Below, piece after piece: positions 44,018 through 54,479 of a stretch of DNA of 64,000 nucleotides. The DNA comes from an uncultured Flavobacteriales bacterium. GTDB taxonomy: Bacteria; Bacteroidota; Bacteroidia; Flavobacteriales_G; Salibacteraceae. A program made the translations under genes and the position numbers. The stretch is from NCBI GenBank assembly GCA_905479105.1, contig CAJQLE010000003.1:558001-622000 (forward strand), written 5' to 3'. Below the pieces are notes generated by a model. The model saw only the letters and a list, made by a program, of their open reading frames with translations, was not told the DNA's origin and did no database searches. Position 1 is the stretch's first letter. The number at the start of each line of letters is the position of its first letter.

Positions 44018-44664
44018 GCGTTACCCAATGCCTCGATAGTTTTAAGCGGATCTTCTGATTTGTAAACTGTGCTTCCAGCTACTAAAGCATTGACTCCAGC
44101 AGCAACCAATTTTGGTGCGTTTTCTAAGTTTACACCGCCATCTACTTCAATGATGGTGCGAGAACCTGCCATGTCGATCATCGCTTTTAAAGATCGCACT
44201 TTTTCATAGGTGTGTTCAATGAATTTTTGACCTCCAAAACCTGGATTTACACTCATAATTAAGACCATGTCTAGATCTTGAATAATTTCTGAAAGTAAAG
44301 AAACAGAAGTGTGTGGGTTTAATGCAACACCTGCTTTCATTCCTGCCTTTTTAATGGCGTCAATCGTGCGATGGAGATGAGGGCAAGCTTCATAGTGAAC
44401 CGTTAAGATATCAACTCCCGCTGACTTGAAATCATTGATGTAAGGATCAGGATTTGCAATCATGGCGTGCACATCGAGCACTTTTGTCGTATGCCTTCTG
44501 AATGCCTCAATAATGGGTAGTCCAAAAGATATGTTTGGCACGAAAACACCGTCCATAACGTCTAAATGAAACCATTGTGCTGAGCTCTCATTGAGTCGTT
44601 CTGATTCTTCTTTTATCCTTGAGAAATCACTTGAAAGTAGAGAAGGGGCAACAATATTTTTCAT
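44014..44664 (-). CDS. rpe: Ribulose-phosphate 3-epimerase
   Basis: This enzyme interconverts ribulose 5-phosphate and xylulose 5-phosphate in the pentose phosphate pathway. The 216-residue TIM barrel has all family motifs: APSLLSSDFSRI, LDVMDGVFVPNISFG (metal ligands), SVNPGFGGQKF, and VDGGVNLENAPKLVAAG with AGSTVYKS for phosphate binding. Normal length; the start is clear. Confidence 0.96.
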   Translation of the reverse strand: MKNIVAPSLLSSDFSRIKEESERLNESSAQWFHLDVMDGVFVPNISFGLPIIEAFRRHTTKVLDVHAMIANPDPYINDFKSAGVDILTVHYEACPHLHRTIDAIKKAGMKAGVALNPHTSVSLLSEIIQDLDMVLIMSVNPGFGGQKFIEHTYEKVRSLKAMIDMAGSRTIIEVDGGVNLENAPKLVAAGVNALVAGSTVYKSEDPLKTIEALGNA

Positions 44665-44686
44665 GATCCAAAAGTAAAGAATGCAA

Positions 44687-45529
44687 TTACTGTAAATCGA
44701 ATATTATACGGACACTGAACGGTGCTTTTTCAACAATTTCAAGCTCACCTTGGAGCTGCCCTACTAAAAGTTCAATCACCTTAAGGCCAATGTGTCCATT
44801 ATTTTTTACTTCTTCGAAATTGCCTATGCCAGTGCCATCATCTGCGTATTCTAGCACACCGGTTATTCCTTTCTTATAAAGCTTGATAGTTATACTTCCT
44901 TTTTCTAAAGTTTTGAAGGCGTGCTTCAGTGAATTAGTTACCAATTCATGGATGATTAAACTTAAAGGAACAGCTTGATCTACAAGTATTTGCGTATCGC
45001 TATTCCTGATAATGAGCTTAATACTTTGTTTCCCAGTTTTTTAAGATGAGATTATCTGTTTTACCAGGTCTTCAAGGTAGACTTGAAAGTCAATGTTTTC
45101 GAAGTGTTCTTCTAGGTAGAGCTTTTGATGAATCAAAGACATTGTTTGAACACGCTGCTGACTTTCTCTTATAGCGGCCTTTGAGGCGGGGTCTTCGACC
45201 TTTTTTGATTGAAGAAGGAGTAAGCTGGATATAATCTGTAGGTTATTATTTACCCTATGGTTAACCTCTCTAAGTAAGGTTTCTTTTTCGACAAGAGCCT
45301 TTTCAAGCGGCTTTTTTTGAGAAATTATCTCCTCATTTTTATCCTGTATTTCCCGATGCTCTTTTGATCGTTTTATCATGCAATAGGTAGAAAAAGAGGC
45401 GATTATGAGTGCAACGATGAATATGTATATGATGTTTCTATTTTTCTGGATTTCGGCACGTTCTTTTAATTCTTTGATTTCTTGAATGCTGAGGTACAAC
45501 AAGTTGATAAAATGGATACAAATACTCAA
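44687..45529 (-). pseudogene. Sensor histidine kinase (HisKA_2/HWE-like), broken
   Basis: Two fragments in the same reading frame make one kinase. The 5' piece (45529-45044) has a coiled region, one membrane helix ([20 protein letters not shown]), a second coil and the H-box [19 protein letters not shown]. It is cut by an in-frame TAA at 45043-45041. The 3' piece continues without frameshift as KTGKQSIKLII and VPLSLIIHELVTNSLKHAF, then the ATP-binding DDGTGIG and GLKVIELLVGQL. IISS-stop-KTGK is easily explained by a Tyr codon changed to TAA. The N-terminal sensor (usually TPR repeats in this class) is absent: upstream of about LSIQEIKEL the frame runs into a different gene. No response regulator is adjacent. 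Confidence 0.8.
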
Positions 45530-46078
45530 GATGGAAATGAAGAACCTTATCCTATAACACCACCGATTAATGATAATGAAGAATCGATTGCCGTGGAAGA
45601 AAGTGTCGTAAACAATACTGTTTTTGAGAATCCACCAGTCAAAGAAGAACCGAAAGTGAAAAAGGCAGTTGCCTCTATGGATTATAGCGACTTTAGGTTG
45701 AAAGATGGCTCATTTGCTGAGGTAGTTGAAACACGCAAAGGATGGAACTTACATTTTGATTTCAATGAGTTTTTATTGAGTCGAAATCAAATGGATTATG
45801 TCTATGAAGTATTGATTCCATTGCTCAGAGAGAACCCGAATATGACTTTAGTATTAGAAGGTCATGCCGATAGCATTGGTTCAAACGATGTGAATTACAG
45901 AATGTCAGTTTTAAGGATTTCGAATGTGCTTTACCACATAGAAATGAATGGTATAGAAGATACTAGGATCACTGTTCGACCTAAAGGTGAATCAGAACCT
46001 TTAGCACCAAACTCCACTGAAGAGGGTAGAGCAATAAATAGAAGAGTAGAAATAATTAAGAGTACAGAGGAGAAGTAG
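45482..46078 (+). CDS. OmpA-family protein, N-terminus missing
   Basis: The ORF has 198 residues with no signal peptide. The first 90 residues are an acidic, proline-rich linker ([34 protein letters not shown]). The rest is an OmpA peptidoglycan-binding domain ([29 protein letters not shown]-like end). The start ATG lies inside the antisense start of the kinase fragment, so the true 5' part has been lost. It converges with rpoD and ends 1 base before its stop. Confidence 0.7.
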   Translation: MNAEVQQVDKMDTNTQDGNEEPYPITPPINDNEESIAVEESVVNNTVFENPPVKEEPKVKKAVASMDYSDFRLKDGSFAEVVETRKGWNLHFDFNEFLLSRNQMDYVYEVLIPLLRENPNMTLVLEGHADSIGSNDVNYRMSVLRISNVLYHIEMNGIEDTRITVRPKGESEPLAPNSTEEGRAINRRVEIIKSTEEK

Positions 46079-46079
46079 C

Positions 46080-46949
46080 TTAACCTAGGTAAGCCATTAA
46101 AAGTTTACTTCTAGAAGTATGTCTTAATCTTCGAATTGCTTTTTCTTTGATTTGACGAACACGCTCACGCGTTAGATCGAATTCTTCACCGATTTCCTCT
46201 AGGGTCATAGGATGCTTTCCTGTTAATCCAAAATAGAGACGGATTACATCTGATTCTCTATCTGAAAGAGTTGCTAGCGAGCGTTCAATTTCTCTGCGCA
46301 AAGACTCATTTAACAACGAAATTTCTGGGTTGTTTTCGCTGTCTCCGCTCATTGTGTCATACATGTTTCTTTCGTCATCTTCTGATCCTAGAAGAGGAGC
46401 GTCCATAGAAACGTGTCGTCTGTTGTTCTTGATGTTTTGGCTAATAACGCCTTCAGCCATTTCGAGCTCAGTGGCGAGTTCATCGACTGTTGGTTCACGC
46501 TCGTATACTTGCTCAAGTTGAGCATAAGCACGATTGATTTTATTGATATTACCTATCTTATTTAAAGGAAGGCGAACGATTCTTGCTTGCTCAGCTAAAG
46601 ATTGAAGGATTGATTGGCGAATCCACCATACAGCATAGGATATAAACTTAAATCCACGCGTTTCGTCAAAACGCTTGGCAGCCTTAATAAGTCCAAGATT
46701 GCCTTCATTGATTAGGTCTGGTAGACTTAATCCTTGATTTTGGTATTGTTTAGAAACGGATACCACAAATCTTAAGTTAGCACGCACCATTTTCGCGAGT
46801 GCTTGTTGATCACCTTGTTTAATGCGTATCGCTAATTCAACTTCTTGTTCGGCATTGATTAAGTCTTCACGACCAATTTCAGTTAAGTACTTGTCGAGAG
46901 ATGCAGTCTCACGATTCGTTATTTGCTGGACGATTTTTAGTTGACGCAT
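46080..46949 (-). CDS. rpoD: Primary RNA polymerase sigma factor (RpoD/SigA)
   Basis: The 289-residue protein is the short sigma-70 form of Bacteroidota, lacking region 1.1. It starts [20 protein letters not shown]. Region 2 has [38 protein letters not shown] and [15 protein letters not shown]. Region 3 is [15 protein letters not shown]. Region 4 has [21 protein letters not shown] as the -35-binding helix-turn-helix. It is followed upstream (in its transcript direction) by pnp and rpsO, a usual order in the phylum, but the pnp terminator at 47001 separates it. Confidence 0.96.
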   Translation of the reverse strand: MRQLKIVQQITNRETASLDKYLTEIGREDLINAEQEVELAIRIKQGDQQALAKMVRANLRFVVSVSKQYQNQGLSLPDLINEGNLGLIKAAKRFDETRGFKFISYAVWWIRQSILQSLAEQARIVRLPLNKIGNINKINRAYAQLEQVYEREPTVDELATELEMAEGVISQNIKNNRRHVSMDAPLLGSEDDERNMYDTMSGDSENNPEISLLNESLRREIERSLATLSDRESDVIRLYFGLTGKHPMTLEEIGEEFDLTRERVRQIKEKAIRRLRHTSRSKLLMAYLG

Positions 46950-47000
46950 AGGTTAGGTTTTTCTCTCTATAAAGAAATACCATCCTGAAGGGAAAAAAAG

Positions 47001-47032
47001 AAGCCGATATTTAGACTTATAAATATCGGCTT
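47001..47032 (-). terminator. Rho-independent terminator after pnp
   Basis: AAGCCGATATTTA pairs with TAAATATCGGCTT (13 bp, loop of 6) and on the minus strand is followed by a T run (CTTCTTTTTTTC). It lies 26 bases past the pnp stop and 52 bases before rpoD. Confidence 0.85.
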
Positions 47033-47058
47033 GTTAAAAGTGTATTTGTAACGTACTC

Positions 47059-49194
47059 TTACTGAGCGTTGTTGGGCTCTGGGCGAGGAAGTAATGCCTT
47101 TCTAGAAAGTCTTAATTTCCCTGTTTTAACGTCAATTTCGATCAATTTAACCTCGATTTCTTGACCTGCTTTGAGAACATCTTCGACATTTTCTATGCGT
47201 TTATGATCAATTTCTGAAATATGAAGTAAACCTTCTTTGCCAGGAAGAATTTCAACAAAAGCTCCAAAAGCAGCGATGTTTTTGACCTTTCCTTGGTAAA
47301 TTTCTCCAACTTCTGGTTTAGCAACGATGCCTCTAATCCAAGCCATTGCTTTGTCCATGCCTTCTTTATTGTCGCAGGCAATTTGAATCATTCCTTTATT
47401 GTCTTCCTCAGTAATTGAGATTGACGTTTCAGTTTTAGCCTGAATCTCTTGAATCACTTTTCCACCTGGTCCTATTACGGCACCAATCTGTTCCTTATCG
47501 ATGAAAATGGTTTCAATTCTTGGAACATGTGGTTTGAAATCTGCGCGAGGCTCTTGGATGGTTTTAAGCATTTCATTTAAAATATGAGCTCTTCCTTCTT
47601 TCGCTTGATTCAATGCTTTTTCTAAAACTTCATATGCTAAACCATCAACTTTGATGTCCATTTGACACGCTGTGATTCCTTTCTCAGTTCCGGTTACTTT
47701 AAAGTCCATGTCACCTAAGTGATCTTCGTCTCCTAGGATATCAGAAAGAACAGAATACTTTCCATCCTTATCCATGATTAACCCCATTGCGATTCCACTC
47801 ACGGGTCTTTTGATCTTCACACCAGCATCCATAAGTGCTAATGTTCCTGCGCATACAGTCGCCATTGAAGATGAACCGTTTGATTCAAGAATGTCTGATA
47901 CTATTCTTATCGTGTAAGGATTGACATCAGATCCTGGAATCATGTTTTTCAAAGCGCGAAGCGCCAAATTACCGTGACCAACCTCTCTTCTAGAAACACC
48001 TCTTAAAGGACGTGCTTCGCCAGTGGAGAAAGGAGGGAAGTTATAGTGAAGTAAGAATTTCTCACTTCCTGAATGAAGAGCTCCATCAATTGTTTGCTCG
48101 TCAAGTTTTGTACCTAAAGTAATTGTGGTAAGTGATTGAGTCTCTCCTCTTGTAAAGATCGCTGAACCATGAGTCCCAGGTAGGTAATCAATTTCTGTCC
48201 AGATAGGACGAATTTCTGTCGTGGTTCTTCCATCAAGGCGCTTACCTTCCTTGATTACCATCTTTCGCATTGCTTCTTTCTCTACTTTATGGAAGTATTT
48301 CCCAACAAGTCCAGCCTTTTCAGCTTGCTCATCTTCGCTCAGTGTGCCGAGGTATTCGGCTTCTAGTGCTTTGAACGCATCGCTTCGATCGTGCTTAGCA
48401 CTGGCTGACGTTGCGATTGTATAGCATTTGTCAAAGCAATAAGCCATAACATTTGCTTCTAATTCAGCGTCATTAGTTTCGTGAGAATATTCTCTTTTTG
48501 GACTAGACTTTTCAATTTTAGAAGCAAGATCTAATTGAGCTTGGCAGTGAAGCTTGATCTCAGCATGAGCAACTTTGATAGCGTCAAGCATTTCAGTTTC
48601 GCTCGCCTCATGCATTTCACCTTCCACCATCATGATATTATCTATCGTAGCAGCTACCATGATGTCCATGTCACAATCGGCCATTTGAGCGAAAGTTGGA
48701 TTGACAATGAATTCACCATTTATTCTTCCAACGCGAACCTCAGAAACTGGTCCTGCAAAAGGAATATTTGAAACGGCTATGGCTGCAGATGCAGCTAAAC
48801 ATGCTAATGCATCTGGTTGAACGCTCTTGTCAGACGAAATTAGACTGATCATCACCTGAGTTTCAGCGTGAAAATCGTCTGGAAAAAGAGGTCTTAATGC
48901 TCTATCAATTAAACGCATTGTAAGCACTTCTCCATCTGAAGGTCTAGCTTCTCTTTTGAAGAATCCACCAGGAAACTTACCTGTTGAAGGATATTTCTCT
49001 CTGTAGTCTACTGTTAATGGAAGGAAATCGATTCCTTCTTTGGCATCTTTACTTGCTACTACTGTGGCCAGCAACATGGTTCCTCCTTGCTTGACAACTA
49101 CCGAACCGTCTGCTTGCTTGGCAAGTTTGCCTGTCTCGATAGTGATTTCACCGCCATTCGTTGATGCGATGTTTTGTTGTGTTCCTAATATCAT
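47059..49194 (-). CDS. pnp: Polynucleotide phosphorylase
   Basis: This 3'-to-5' phosphorolytic exoribonuclease is central to mRNA decay. The 711-residue protein has two RNase PH domains (about 10-145 and 325-460, with GSGRATR-like FTRGETQSL and the phosphate site [13 protein letters not shown]-type [11 protein letters not shown]). A KH domain ([14 protein letters not shown], about 555) and an S1 domain ([20 protein letters not shown], about 620) follow. Normal length and domain order. The S15 gene precedes it but has its own terminator, a usual arrangement. Confidence 0.97.
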   Translation of the reverse strand: MILGTQQNIASTNGGEITIETGKLAKQADGSVVVKQGGTMLLATVVASKDAKEGIDFLPLTVDYREKYPSTGKFPGGFFKREARPSDGEVLTMRLIDRALRPLFPDDFHAETQVMISLISSDKSVQPDALACLAASAAIAVSNIPFAGPVSEVRVGRINGEFIVNPTFAQMADCDMDIMVAATIDNIMMVEGEMHEASETEMLDAIKVAHAEIKLHCQAQLDLASKIEKSSPKREYSHETNDAELEANVMAYCFDKCYTIATSASAKHDRSDAFKALEAEYLGTLSEDEQAEKAGLVGKYFHKVEKEAMRKMVIKEGKRLDGRTTTEIRPIWTEIDYLPGTHGSAIFTRGETQSLTTITLGTKLDEQTIDGALHSGSEKFLLHYNFPPFSTGEARPLRGVSRREVGHGNLALRALKNMIPGSDVNPYTIRIVSDILESNGSSSMATVCAGTLALMDAGVKIKRPVSGIAMGLIMDKDGKYSVLSDILGDEDHLGDMDFKVTGTEKGITACQMDIKVDGLAYEVLEKALNQAKEGRAHILNEMLKTIQEPRADFKPHVPRIETIFIDKEQIGAVIGPGGKVIQEIQAKTETSISITEEDNKGMIQIACDNKEGMDKAMAWIRGIVAKPEVGEIYQGKVKNIAAFGAFVEILPGKEGLLHISEIDHKRIENVEDVLKAGQEIEVKLIEIDVKTGKLRLSRKALLPRPEPNNAQ

Positions 49195-49217
49195 AGTTAA
49201 ACGATAAGTATAAATAT

Positions 49218-49247
49218 GAAAAAAGGCAATGAAGATTGCCTTTTTTC
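49218..49247 (-). terminator. Terminator after rpsO
   Basis: GAAAAAAGGCAAT pairs with ATTGCCTTTTTTC (13 bp, loop GAAG). On the minus strand the T run closes the hairpin 17 bases past the rpsO stop. It may also act as a processing site between rpsO and pnp. Confidence 0.85.
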
Positions 49248-49263
49248 TAAAATGATTGGAAAA

Positions 49264-49533
49264 TTACTTCCTTAGATTAAGTTCTTTGATTATGCTTCTG
49301 TAACGCTCAATGTCTTTTGCTTTGAGGTAGTTAAGAAGACTTCTACGTTTTCCAACGAGCTTAATAAGCGCTTGTTGCGTAGTGAAATCTTTACGATTTT
49401 TCTTTAAATGCTCTGTTAAATGAGCAATTCTGAAAGTGAAAAGAGCAATTTGCCCTTCAGCTGATCCAGTGTTAGAAGCCGCTTCTCCGTGCTTCTTAAA
49501 TATGTCTTGTTTTGTTTCGCTAGTCAAATACAT
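49264..49533 (-). CDS. rpsO: 30S ribosomal protein S15
   Basis: The 89-residue protein has the S15 signature: TGSAEGQIALFTFRIAHLTE, then HLKKNRKDFTTQQALIKLVG, then KRRSLLNYLKAKDIERYRSI. S15 binds 16S rRNA in the central domain and initiates platform assembly. Normal length. Confidence 0.97.
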   Translation of the reverse strand: MYLTSETKQDIFKKHGEAASNTGSAEGQIALFTFRIAHLTEHLKKNRKDFTTQQALIKLVGKRRSLLNYLKAKDIERYRSIIKELNLRK

Positions 49534-49601
49534 GCTAAAGCTTCTATTTCTTTATAAGGGGCGCAAATATATACATTTCTATCTCTGCGTCAATTACTTA
49601 T

Positions 49602-50447
49602 TTAATTTTTAATTAGGGACAAAAATTGCCCTATTCTTTCTTTCAAATTTTTGCGATCTACAATGAAATCTAAAAAGCCATGTTCAAGCACAAATTCTGA
49701 AGTTTGAAATCCTTCAGGAAGCTCTTTTCCAATGGTTTCTTTTACTACTCGAGGGCCTGCAAATCCAATGAGAGCGCCTGGTTCTGCAATATTTACATCA
49801 CCTAACATAGCAAATGATGCTGTAACGCCTCCTGTAGTAGGATCAGTTAACATAGAGATGTACGGTATTTTCTTCTCGCTAAGTTGGGTGAGTTTTGCAC
49901 TGGTTTTAGCCATTTGCATGAGAGAAAAAGCCGCTTCCATCATTCTAGCACCGCCACTTTTACTTATTAAAATAAAAGGTGAGTTGTGTTCAATGGCATA
50001 ATCTATAGCTCTAGCAATTTTTTCACCAACTACGGAGCCCATGCTTCCCCCAATGAATTGGAAGTCCATACAAGCAACTACGACCTTCTTTCTGTTCACA
50101 TTTCCAGCTGCTGTTCTCACAGCATCATGCAATCCTGTTTTTCTAATAGAGGCTTGCAATCGATCAGCATATTTTTTGGTGTCTTCGAATGAAAGTGGAT
50201 CACCAGAAATCATGTGAGGATTTATCTCGGTGTAGCGATTATTGTCAAATAACACTTGAAAGTATTGCAGAGAGCTAATTCGCTCATGATAAGCACATTT
50301 TTCGCAAACCCACAATGAATTGGCATGTTCCTCAGAGCTCACAACATGATTGCAGCTGCGGCACTTGTACCATAAACCTTCTGGAGTTTCTTTTTTTTCC
50401 GTTGTTGGAGTGCGAATCCCCTCCGTCATTCTTTTAAACCATCCCAT
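49602..50447 (-). CDS. accD: Acetyl-CoA carboxylase carboxyltransferase subunit beta
   Basis: This is the beta half of the carboxyltransferase that makes malonyl-CoA for fatty acid synthesis. The 281-residue protein has a zinc ribbon at C29, C32, C48 and C51 ([23 protein letters not shown]). The crotonase-fold carboxyltransferase domain follows, with [20 protein letters not shown] (about 165) and [20 protein letters not shown] (about 200). Normal length; start clear ([10 protein letters not shown]). Confidence 0.96.
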   Translation of the reverse strand: MGWFKRMTEGIRTPTTEKKETPEGLWYKCRSCNHVVSSEEHANSLWVCEKCAYHERISSLQYFQVLFDNNRYTEINPHMISGDPLSFEDTKKYADRLQASIRKTGLHDAVRTAAGNVNRKKVVVACMDFQFIGGSMGSVVGEKIARAIDYAIEHNSPFILISKSGGARMMEAAFSLMQMAKTSAKLTQLSEKKIPYISMLTDPTTGGVTASFAMLGDVNIAEPGALIGFAGPRVVKETIGKELPEGFQTSEFVLEHGFLDFIVDRKNLKERIGQFLSLIKN

Positions 50448-50503
50448 GCCTAGTGCTTTGAATCGGTTGCAAAGCTATACCAATATTTGTGACATCATAA
50501 TCC

Positions 50504-52942
50504 TTAAAAGGGATACTGAATGGCAAGGTTGAATGTTATTTGTGGGCGATAAGGAGCGTCCCATTCTGCCACTCGAGTAAAGCCTTGTGACTGTCTTTTG
50601 TCGTTTGCTGACGATCGCAATTGGTTGGTAAGTGTTTTTGGCTGGAAGAGCCATCGCTCTCCTTCTGGCAGTGCAGGATTTTTGATTTGAAGTCCGCCAT
50701 CTAATCTTAAAATGAAGAAACTAAAGTTAAGTCGTATTCCTGCTCCAGGAGCAAGAGCAATTTCGTTATAGAATCGATCGAACTTAAACTCTGCTCCTTC
50801 CCTTTGAGGGTCTAAGTTCAATAGCCAAATATTTCCCATATCTGTGAATAGAGCTCCTTCTACTTGTTTGATGATGTGAAAGCGGTATTCTAAATTTAGT
50901 TCTAATTGAAACTCGCCAACTTGATCAATACCATAAGTTTCAATTTCTGAAAGACTTCCTGGGCCCAGTGCTCGCGCTCGCCAAGCTCTTATGCCATTTG
51001 ATCCTCCTGCAAAAAAACTACGTTCAAAGGGAAGAGTATTCAAATTGCTGAATGGAGTTCCAATTCCACCAAAAAAGCGATATACCATTTTTGAATTCTC
51101 TGTGAGATTGACGTTTTTGACAAAATTCACATCAAATTTTATGTACTGGGCAAATGCAATACTGTCTATGAGGTATGAATTAGTTGACTCATCGTATGGA
51201 AGTCCAATAGATCCGCTTACTGCGCGCAAAAGGTTTCCTGCTGACTCAAAATTTAACTTGTAGTAATAGTAATTCTTGAATTTATTGATGTCTTGCGTTG
51301 TGTAAGAATAACTAATTCTGCCTGCTGCGATTATGTGGTCATTGTAACTATTTATAAGTAAAGAATTCCCGGTTTCTTGTAATTGCTGCTCGAATTCAGG
51401 CTCATTATCCAATTGAATAACACTCAAGTCCACTGGTGCGATTATTAGCTGATCCCTATCACGAAGTCTCATTGTATACTGATAGGTGGTATTCAATAAG
51501 TTTCTCTTGTACTGAGGGCGCACCTGTCTGTCTACGGAAGCGCTAATGTTCGTTTTTGGTTCTTTAAGCCATAGAAATTCTCTTTTTGAGATGCGCATTA
51601 AAAAATCAGGAATAGTTAAGCTTACCTGACTACCAAATTCATAAGTATTGAAAATGCTGATATTGCTTATTACCTCAGAGTTGGCGTCCGAATTTGTACT
51701 GTTAGTGCGTTGAGACTCTAATCCACCATAGATCTTCCAGTCAAGTTGCTCAGCTCCTCGGAATAGATTCCTGTTTTTATAGTTAACCGATGTTGAAATA
51801 CCCAAGTTTCCAGATCGGTTCGTTCCTGTAGTCTCTAGACTAAATGAGTGTTTCGGAGCACGAGTTAAATTAATTCTTAAGTCCAACAATGCGGCAGAAG
51901 TGTCAATATTACTCTGAGAGTATTGCATGTCAATGAATCGAAAGTTATTCAAAGAATTCAGTCGTTCATAGCTGTAGTTTGTCCTGCTAAGTGAATATTG
52001 ATCGCCTGGCGAGATGAAAATATTCCTCGATATCCTAAGAGGACGAATAAATGGTTTTCCTATAGAAAGGATGGATAAATTCCTGAATAGAATGGTATCT
52101 AATGGGGCTCTTGTTTTTGCTCGAGCATTGAAGTCTTCATTAATTACAATAGTGTTTAAAAAGTGTTTCCTATGCGATTTCTCCATAATGGAATCTTGCC
52201 CATTTATTGTTTCGGACAAACGCAGGTTTCTAAGTCTGACTGAAACATCAAACCGTGTACCAGGCATATTTGTATCTATATCATACAAAACATGAATCTT
52301 GTCAAAGGTGAAATACCCCAAGTTTTTCATTTTGTCTGTGAGTCGGTTGCGCTCTTTTTCGAATTGATCAGCATTGAACCGATCTCCCGGAGTTAATGTT
52401 GTTTTTACTCCATTTTCGTTTTTGAATTCTTTAATTAGCGCAGTGTCTTCAAAGGCATACTGTACTTTTCTTATCGTGTATGCAGGACCACTATTAATGT
52501 AAAAATGAAGTTCAGTGGTTTTTTTATCCAAGAAGGCAAAACCATTGACTGTAGCATCAAAGTAACCTTCGTTCTTAAGAGTTCGAAGAAGCTGGTCTTT
52601 GCTTTTTTCTAGTAAAATAGGCTCATAAATAGGAGGTGCTTCACCTACCGTATTTGTGAGGTAGGCGTTGAGTTTTTTATCCTGATTTCGTTTCGCAGCA
52701 AAATTCCAAACAGTAAGGTGAAAAGGGATGAATCCTAATATTTTTCTATAAGACTTTTGCTTTAGAGCTGTCTCAAGACTATAAGGATCAGCTTTGTATT
52801 CAAACTCATTATTTCCATTTAAATGGATCTGAGTTTTTACCACAAGATGTTGTCCATCCTCAAGATGCCGTGTTAATTGACATGATTGGAGCAACCAAGC
52901 GGTGAAAAGAAGAAATATGGCAGTGAAAAACTTCCTCATCAA
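50504..52942 (-). CDS. TamL-like lipoprotein of the BamA/TamA (Omp85) superfamily
   Basis: The 812-residue protein has a lipoprotein signal (MMRKFFTAIFLLFTAWLLQSC; cysteine at residue 21). POTRA-type domains (about 35-320) contain the SYRKILGFIPFHLTVWNFA and FRFIDMQYSQ segments. A 16-strand barrel (about 370-812) carries AGGSNGIRAWRARALGPGSL, the Omp85 lid-lock motif. It ends in a terminal aromatic strand (NLAIQYPF). A TamA relative with a lipid anchor is the TamL form known in Bacteroidota. It is expected to act with TamB in outer-membrane assembly; tamB is not in this window. It is divergent from an RNA methyltransferase gene, which I recall as a usual neighbour. Confidence 0.88.
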   Translation of the reverse strand: MMRKFFTAIFLLFTAWLLQSCQLTRHLEDGQHLVVKTQIHLNGNNEFEYKADPYSLETALKQKSYRKILGFIPFHLTVWNFAAKRNQDKKLNAYLTNTVGEAPPIYEPILLEKSKDQLLRTLKNEGYFDATVNGFAFLDKKTTELHFYINSGPAYTIRKVQYAFEDTALIKEFKNENGVKTTLTPGDRFNADQFEKERNRLTDKMKNLGYFTFDKIHVLYDIDTNMPGTRFDVSVRLRNLRLSETINGQDSIMEKSHRKHFLNTIVINEDFNARAKTRAPLDTILFRNLSILSIGKPFIRPLRISRNIFISPGDQYSLSRTNYSYERLNSLNNFRFIDMQYSQSNIDTSAALLDLRINLTRAPKHSFSLETTGTNRSGNLGISTSVNYKNRNLFRGAEQLDWKIYGGLESQRTNSTNSDANSEVISNISIFNTYEFGSQVSLTIPDFLMRISKREFLWLKEPKTNISASVDRQVRPQYKRNLLNTTYQYTMRLRDRDQLIIAPVDLSVIQLDNEPEFEQQLQETGNSLLINSYNDHIIAAGRISYSYTTQDINKFKNYYYYKLNFESAGNLLRAVSGSIGLPYDESTNSYLIDSIAFAQYIKFDVNFVKNVNLTENSKMVYRFFGGIGTPFSNLNTLPFERSFFAGGSNGIRAWRARALGPGSLSEIETYGIDQVGEFQLELNLEYRFHIIKQVEGALFTDMGNIWLLNLDPQREGAEFKFDRFYNEIALAPGAGIRLNFSFFILRLDGGLQIKNPALPEGERWLFQPKTLTNQLRSSANDKRQSQGFTRVAEWDAPYRPQITFNLAIQYPF

Positions 52943-52991
52943 GAGGTGACCTTATCTTTGGTTCAAAGCTAATGGTATTTAAGCGACACAA

Positions 52992-53732
52992 TTGATTTCA
53001 AAAAATGAAATAAAACGTATTCGCGGTCTTCATCAAAAGAAAGGTCGGAGCGCTTCCCAGCAATATATAATTGAAGGGGAGAAGTCTGTCCGTGAAGCGC
53101 TTGAAGCAAATGTTGTTTTAATCGGGCTATTCACATTGGAAACGGCCCCTCAAGATCTTCTTCAAAGAGGAGCGTTGATTTCAGAGAAAGAAATGAAACA
53201 GATTTCAGCTTTGAGTTCAATTTCACCTGTGTTGGCGGTAGTTGAAATGAGTTTAAATAGATTGGACTTTGATTTGATTTCCACTCAAAAGGCAATTGCC
53301 TTGGATGGGATTAGAGATCCCGGAAATCTTGGCACTATTATTCGCACTGCGGACTGGTTTGGCGTTAAAACAATTCTGCTTTCTTCAGATTGTGTTGATC
53401 CATATAATCCAAAAACTATTCAAGCTACAATGGGTAGTTTTCATCATTTGGACGTTTTTCAAGGTGATTTGAAGACAATGATTAAGGCTGTCAAAGAAAA
53501 GAACACTGACTATAACGTATATGGTGCTTTGCTGAATGGTTCAGAGGCAAGCATTATTAAAGGATCAAATTACCCTGGACTTTTGATTATCGGCAGTGAG
53601 TCTCATGGTATTAGTGATACAATTCAAGATTTGTGTACTCATAAACTCACGATTGCTGGCAAAGGGCAAGCTGAATCTCTCAATGCCAGCGTTGCCGCAG
53701 CAATTCTGTTGGCCAGTTGGTTTGAAGATTAA
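52992..53732 (+). CDS. SpoU/TrmH-family RNA methyltransferase
   Basis: The 246-residue protein starts at a TTG (MISKNEIKRIRGLHQKKGR); no upstream ATG is in frame. The N-terminal substrate-binding part covers about 1-95. The SPOUT knot has LDGIRDPGNLGTIIRTADWF (about 109), LLIIGSESHGIS (about 196) and LNASVAAAILLASW (about 229), the three SpoU motifs. It 2'-O-methylates rRNA or tRNA; the target base cannot be told. The TTG start lies 49 bases from the divergent tamL start. It converges with porT with a 4-base overlap. Confidence 0.92.
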   Translation: MISKNEIKRIRGLHQKKGRSASQQYIIEGEKSVREALEANVVLIGLFTLETAPQDLLQRGALISEKEMKQISALSSISPVLAVVEMSLNRLDFDLISTQKAIALDGIRDPGNLGTIIRTADWFGVKTILLSSDCVDPYNPKTIQATMGSFHHLDVFQGDLKTMIKAVKEKNTDYNVYGALLNGSEASIIKGSNYPGLLIIGSESHGISDTIQDLCTHKLTIAGKGQAESLNASVAAAILLASWFED

Positions 53733-54448
53733 CCCTCGAAGTTAAAGGATAGCGCGATGATCCTTGAGTTTAACTGATTAACCGGATTAGCGAATTTTGT
53801 TTCGTCCTGAACAATGATGTTGTTGATTCCATAGCTAAACCTGAGCTCAGGGCTAAACTTGAAATACTCAAGAAAAAAATCAAAACCTACACCGGCTTCT
53901 ACCATATAATTCATTCGCTGAAGTTTAACGATGAACTCTCCTTTCTCATCTACAGTATTGTCTACAAATTGTTGAGAGGCAAGGTCAATGCTGTAATTGA
54001 AACCTGCAAAAATGTATTGAGCGAAGTTGTTTACCCTGGCCGATCTATATTTCAAGTACAGCGGTATATCAACAAAAGTTGATTCAATTGTTCTTATAAC
54101 TGGCGATTGAGCAGTATTGGAAGATGTGAAGTAGGTGTATTGCAAGTTGCGTGAAGCAAAAGCAATTCCGGGTGTAAATCTCAATCCAAAGTATGGCCCT
54201 AGATGCAATTCAGAAACAACATGAATAATAAACCCCGGCTCTCTGCCCATCTCTAATCTGGTGAGAGAGTCACCTAATGTCAAGTCTTGCTCAACGTTAA
54301 ATCCATTACTGCTAAGGCCTAATTGAAAACCAAAATGAAGTTTTCGGTTATCAAATTTCGGTAGGTTTTCCGGTATATCTCTTTGAGCAATTGCACCCAA
54401 AGAAGTAATCGTTAAAACAATCAGTATTATAGGTTTACTAAAACGCAT
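53729..54448 (-). CDS. porT: PorT-like outer-membrane barrel, T9SS component
   Basis: The 239-residue protein has a signal peptide (MRFSKPIILIVLTITSLGAI, cleaved near AQ); the ATG at 54448 is chosen over a TTG 9 bases earlier. The mature part is an 8-stranded barrel with PKFDNRKLHFGFQLGLSSNG at the start and IALSFNFEG at the end. The sequence and the position directly next to menG/ubiE match PorT (SprT), a component of the type IX secretion system in Bacteroidota. The window also encodes several T9SS cargos, so the link is consistent. Confidence 0.83.
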   Translation of the reverse strand: MRFSKPIILIVLTITSLGAIAQRDIPENLPKFDNRKLHFGFQLGLSSNGFNVEQDLTLGDSLTRLEMGREPGFIIHVVSELHLGPYFGLRFTPGIAFASRNLQYTYFTSSNTAQSPVIRTIESTFVDIPLYLKYRSARVNNFAQYIFAGFNYSIDLASQQFVDNTVDEKGEFIVKLQRMNYMVEAGVGFDFFLEYFKFSPELRFSYGINNIIVQDETKFANPVNQLNSRIIALSFNFEG

Positions 54449-54479
54449 TAGATGCAAAGGAACGAAAGCTCGGCTAGTT

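Noticed and set aside
39990-45500. Inversion between the two junctions as a single explanation
   Set aside because: Flipping the segment would join Wza to the kinase and leave both OmpA genes without N-termini, so it restores no gene.
44687-45529. Frameshift in the kinase
   Set aside because: Both halves share the same frame; only a stop codon separates them.
45482-45529. Kinase and OmpA genes overlapping by design at their 5' ends
   Set aside because: Both proteins lack family N-termini at exactly this place, so lost sequence explains it better than a natural overlap.
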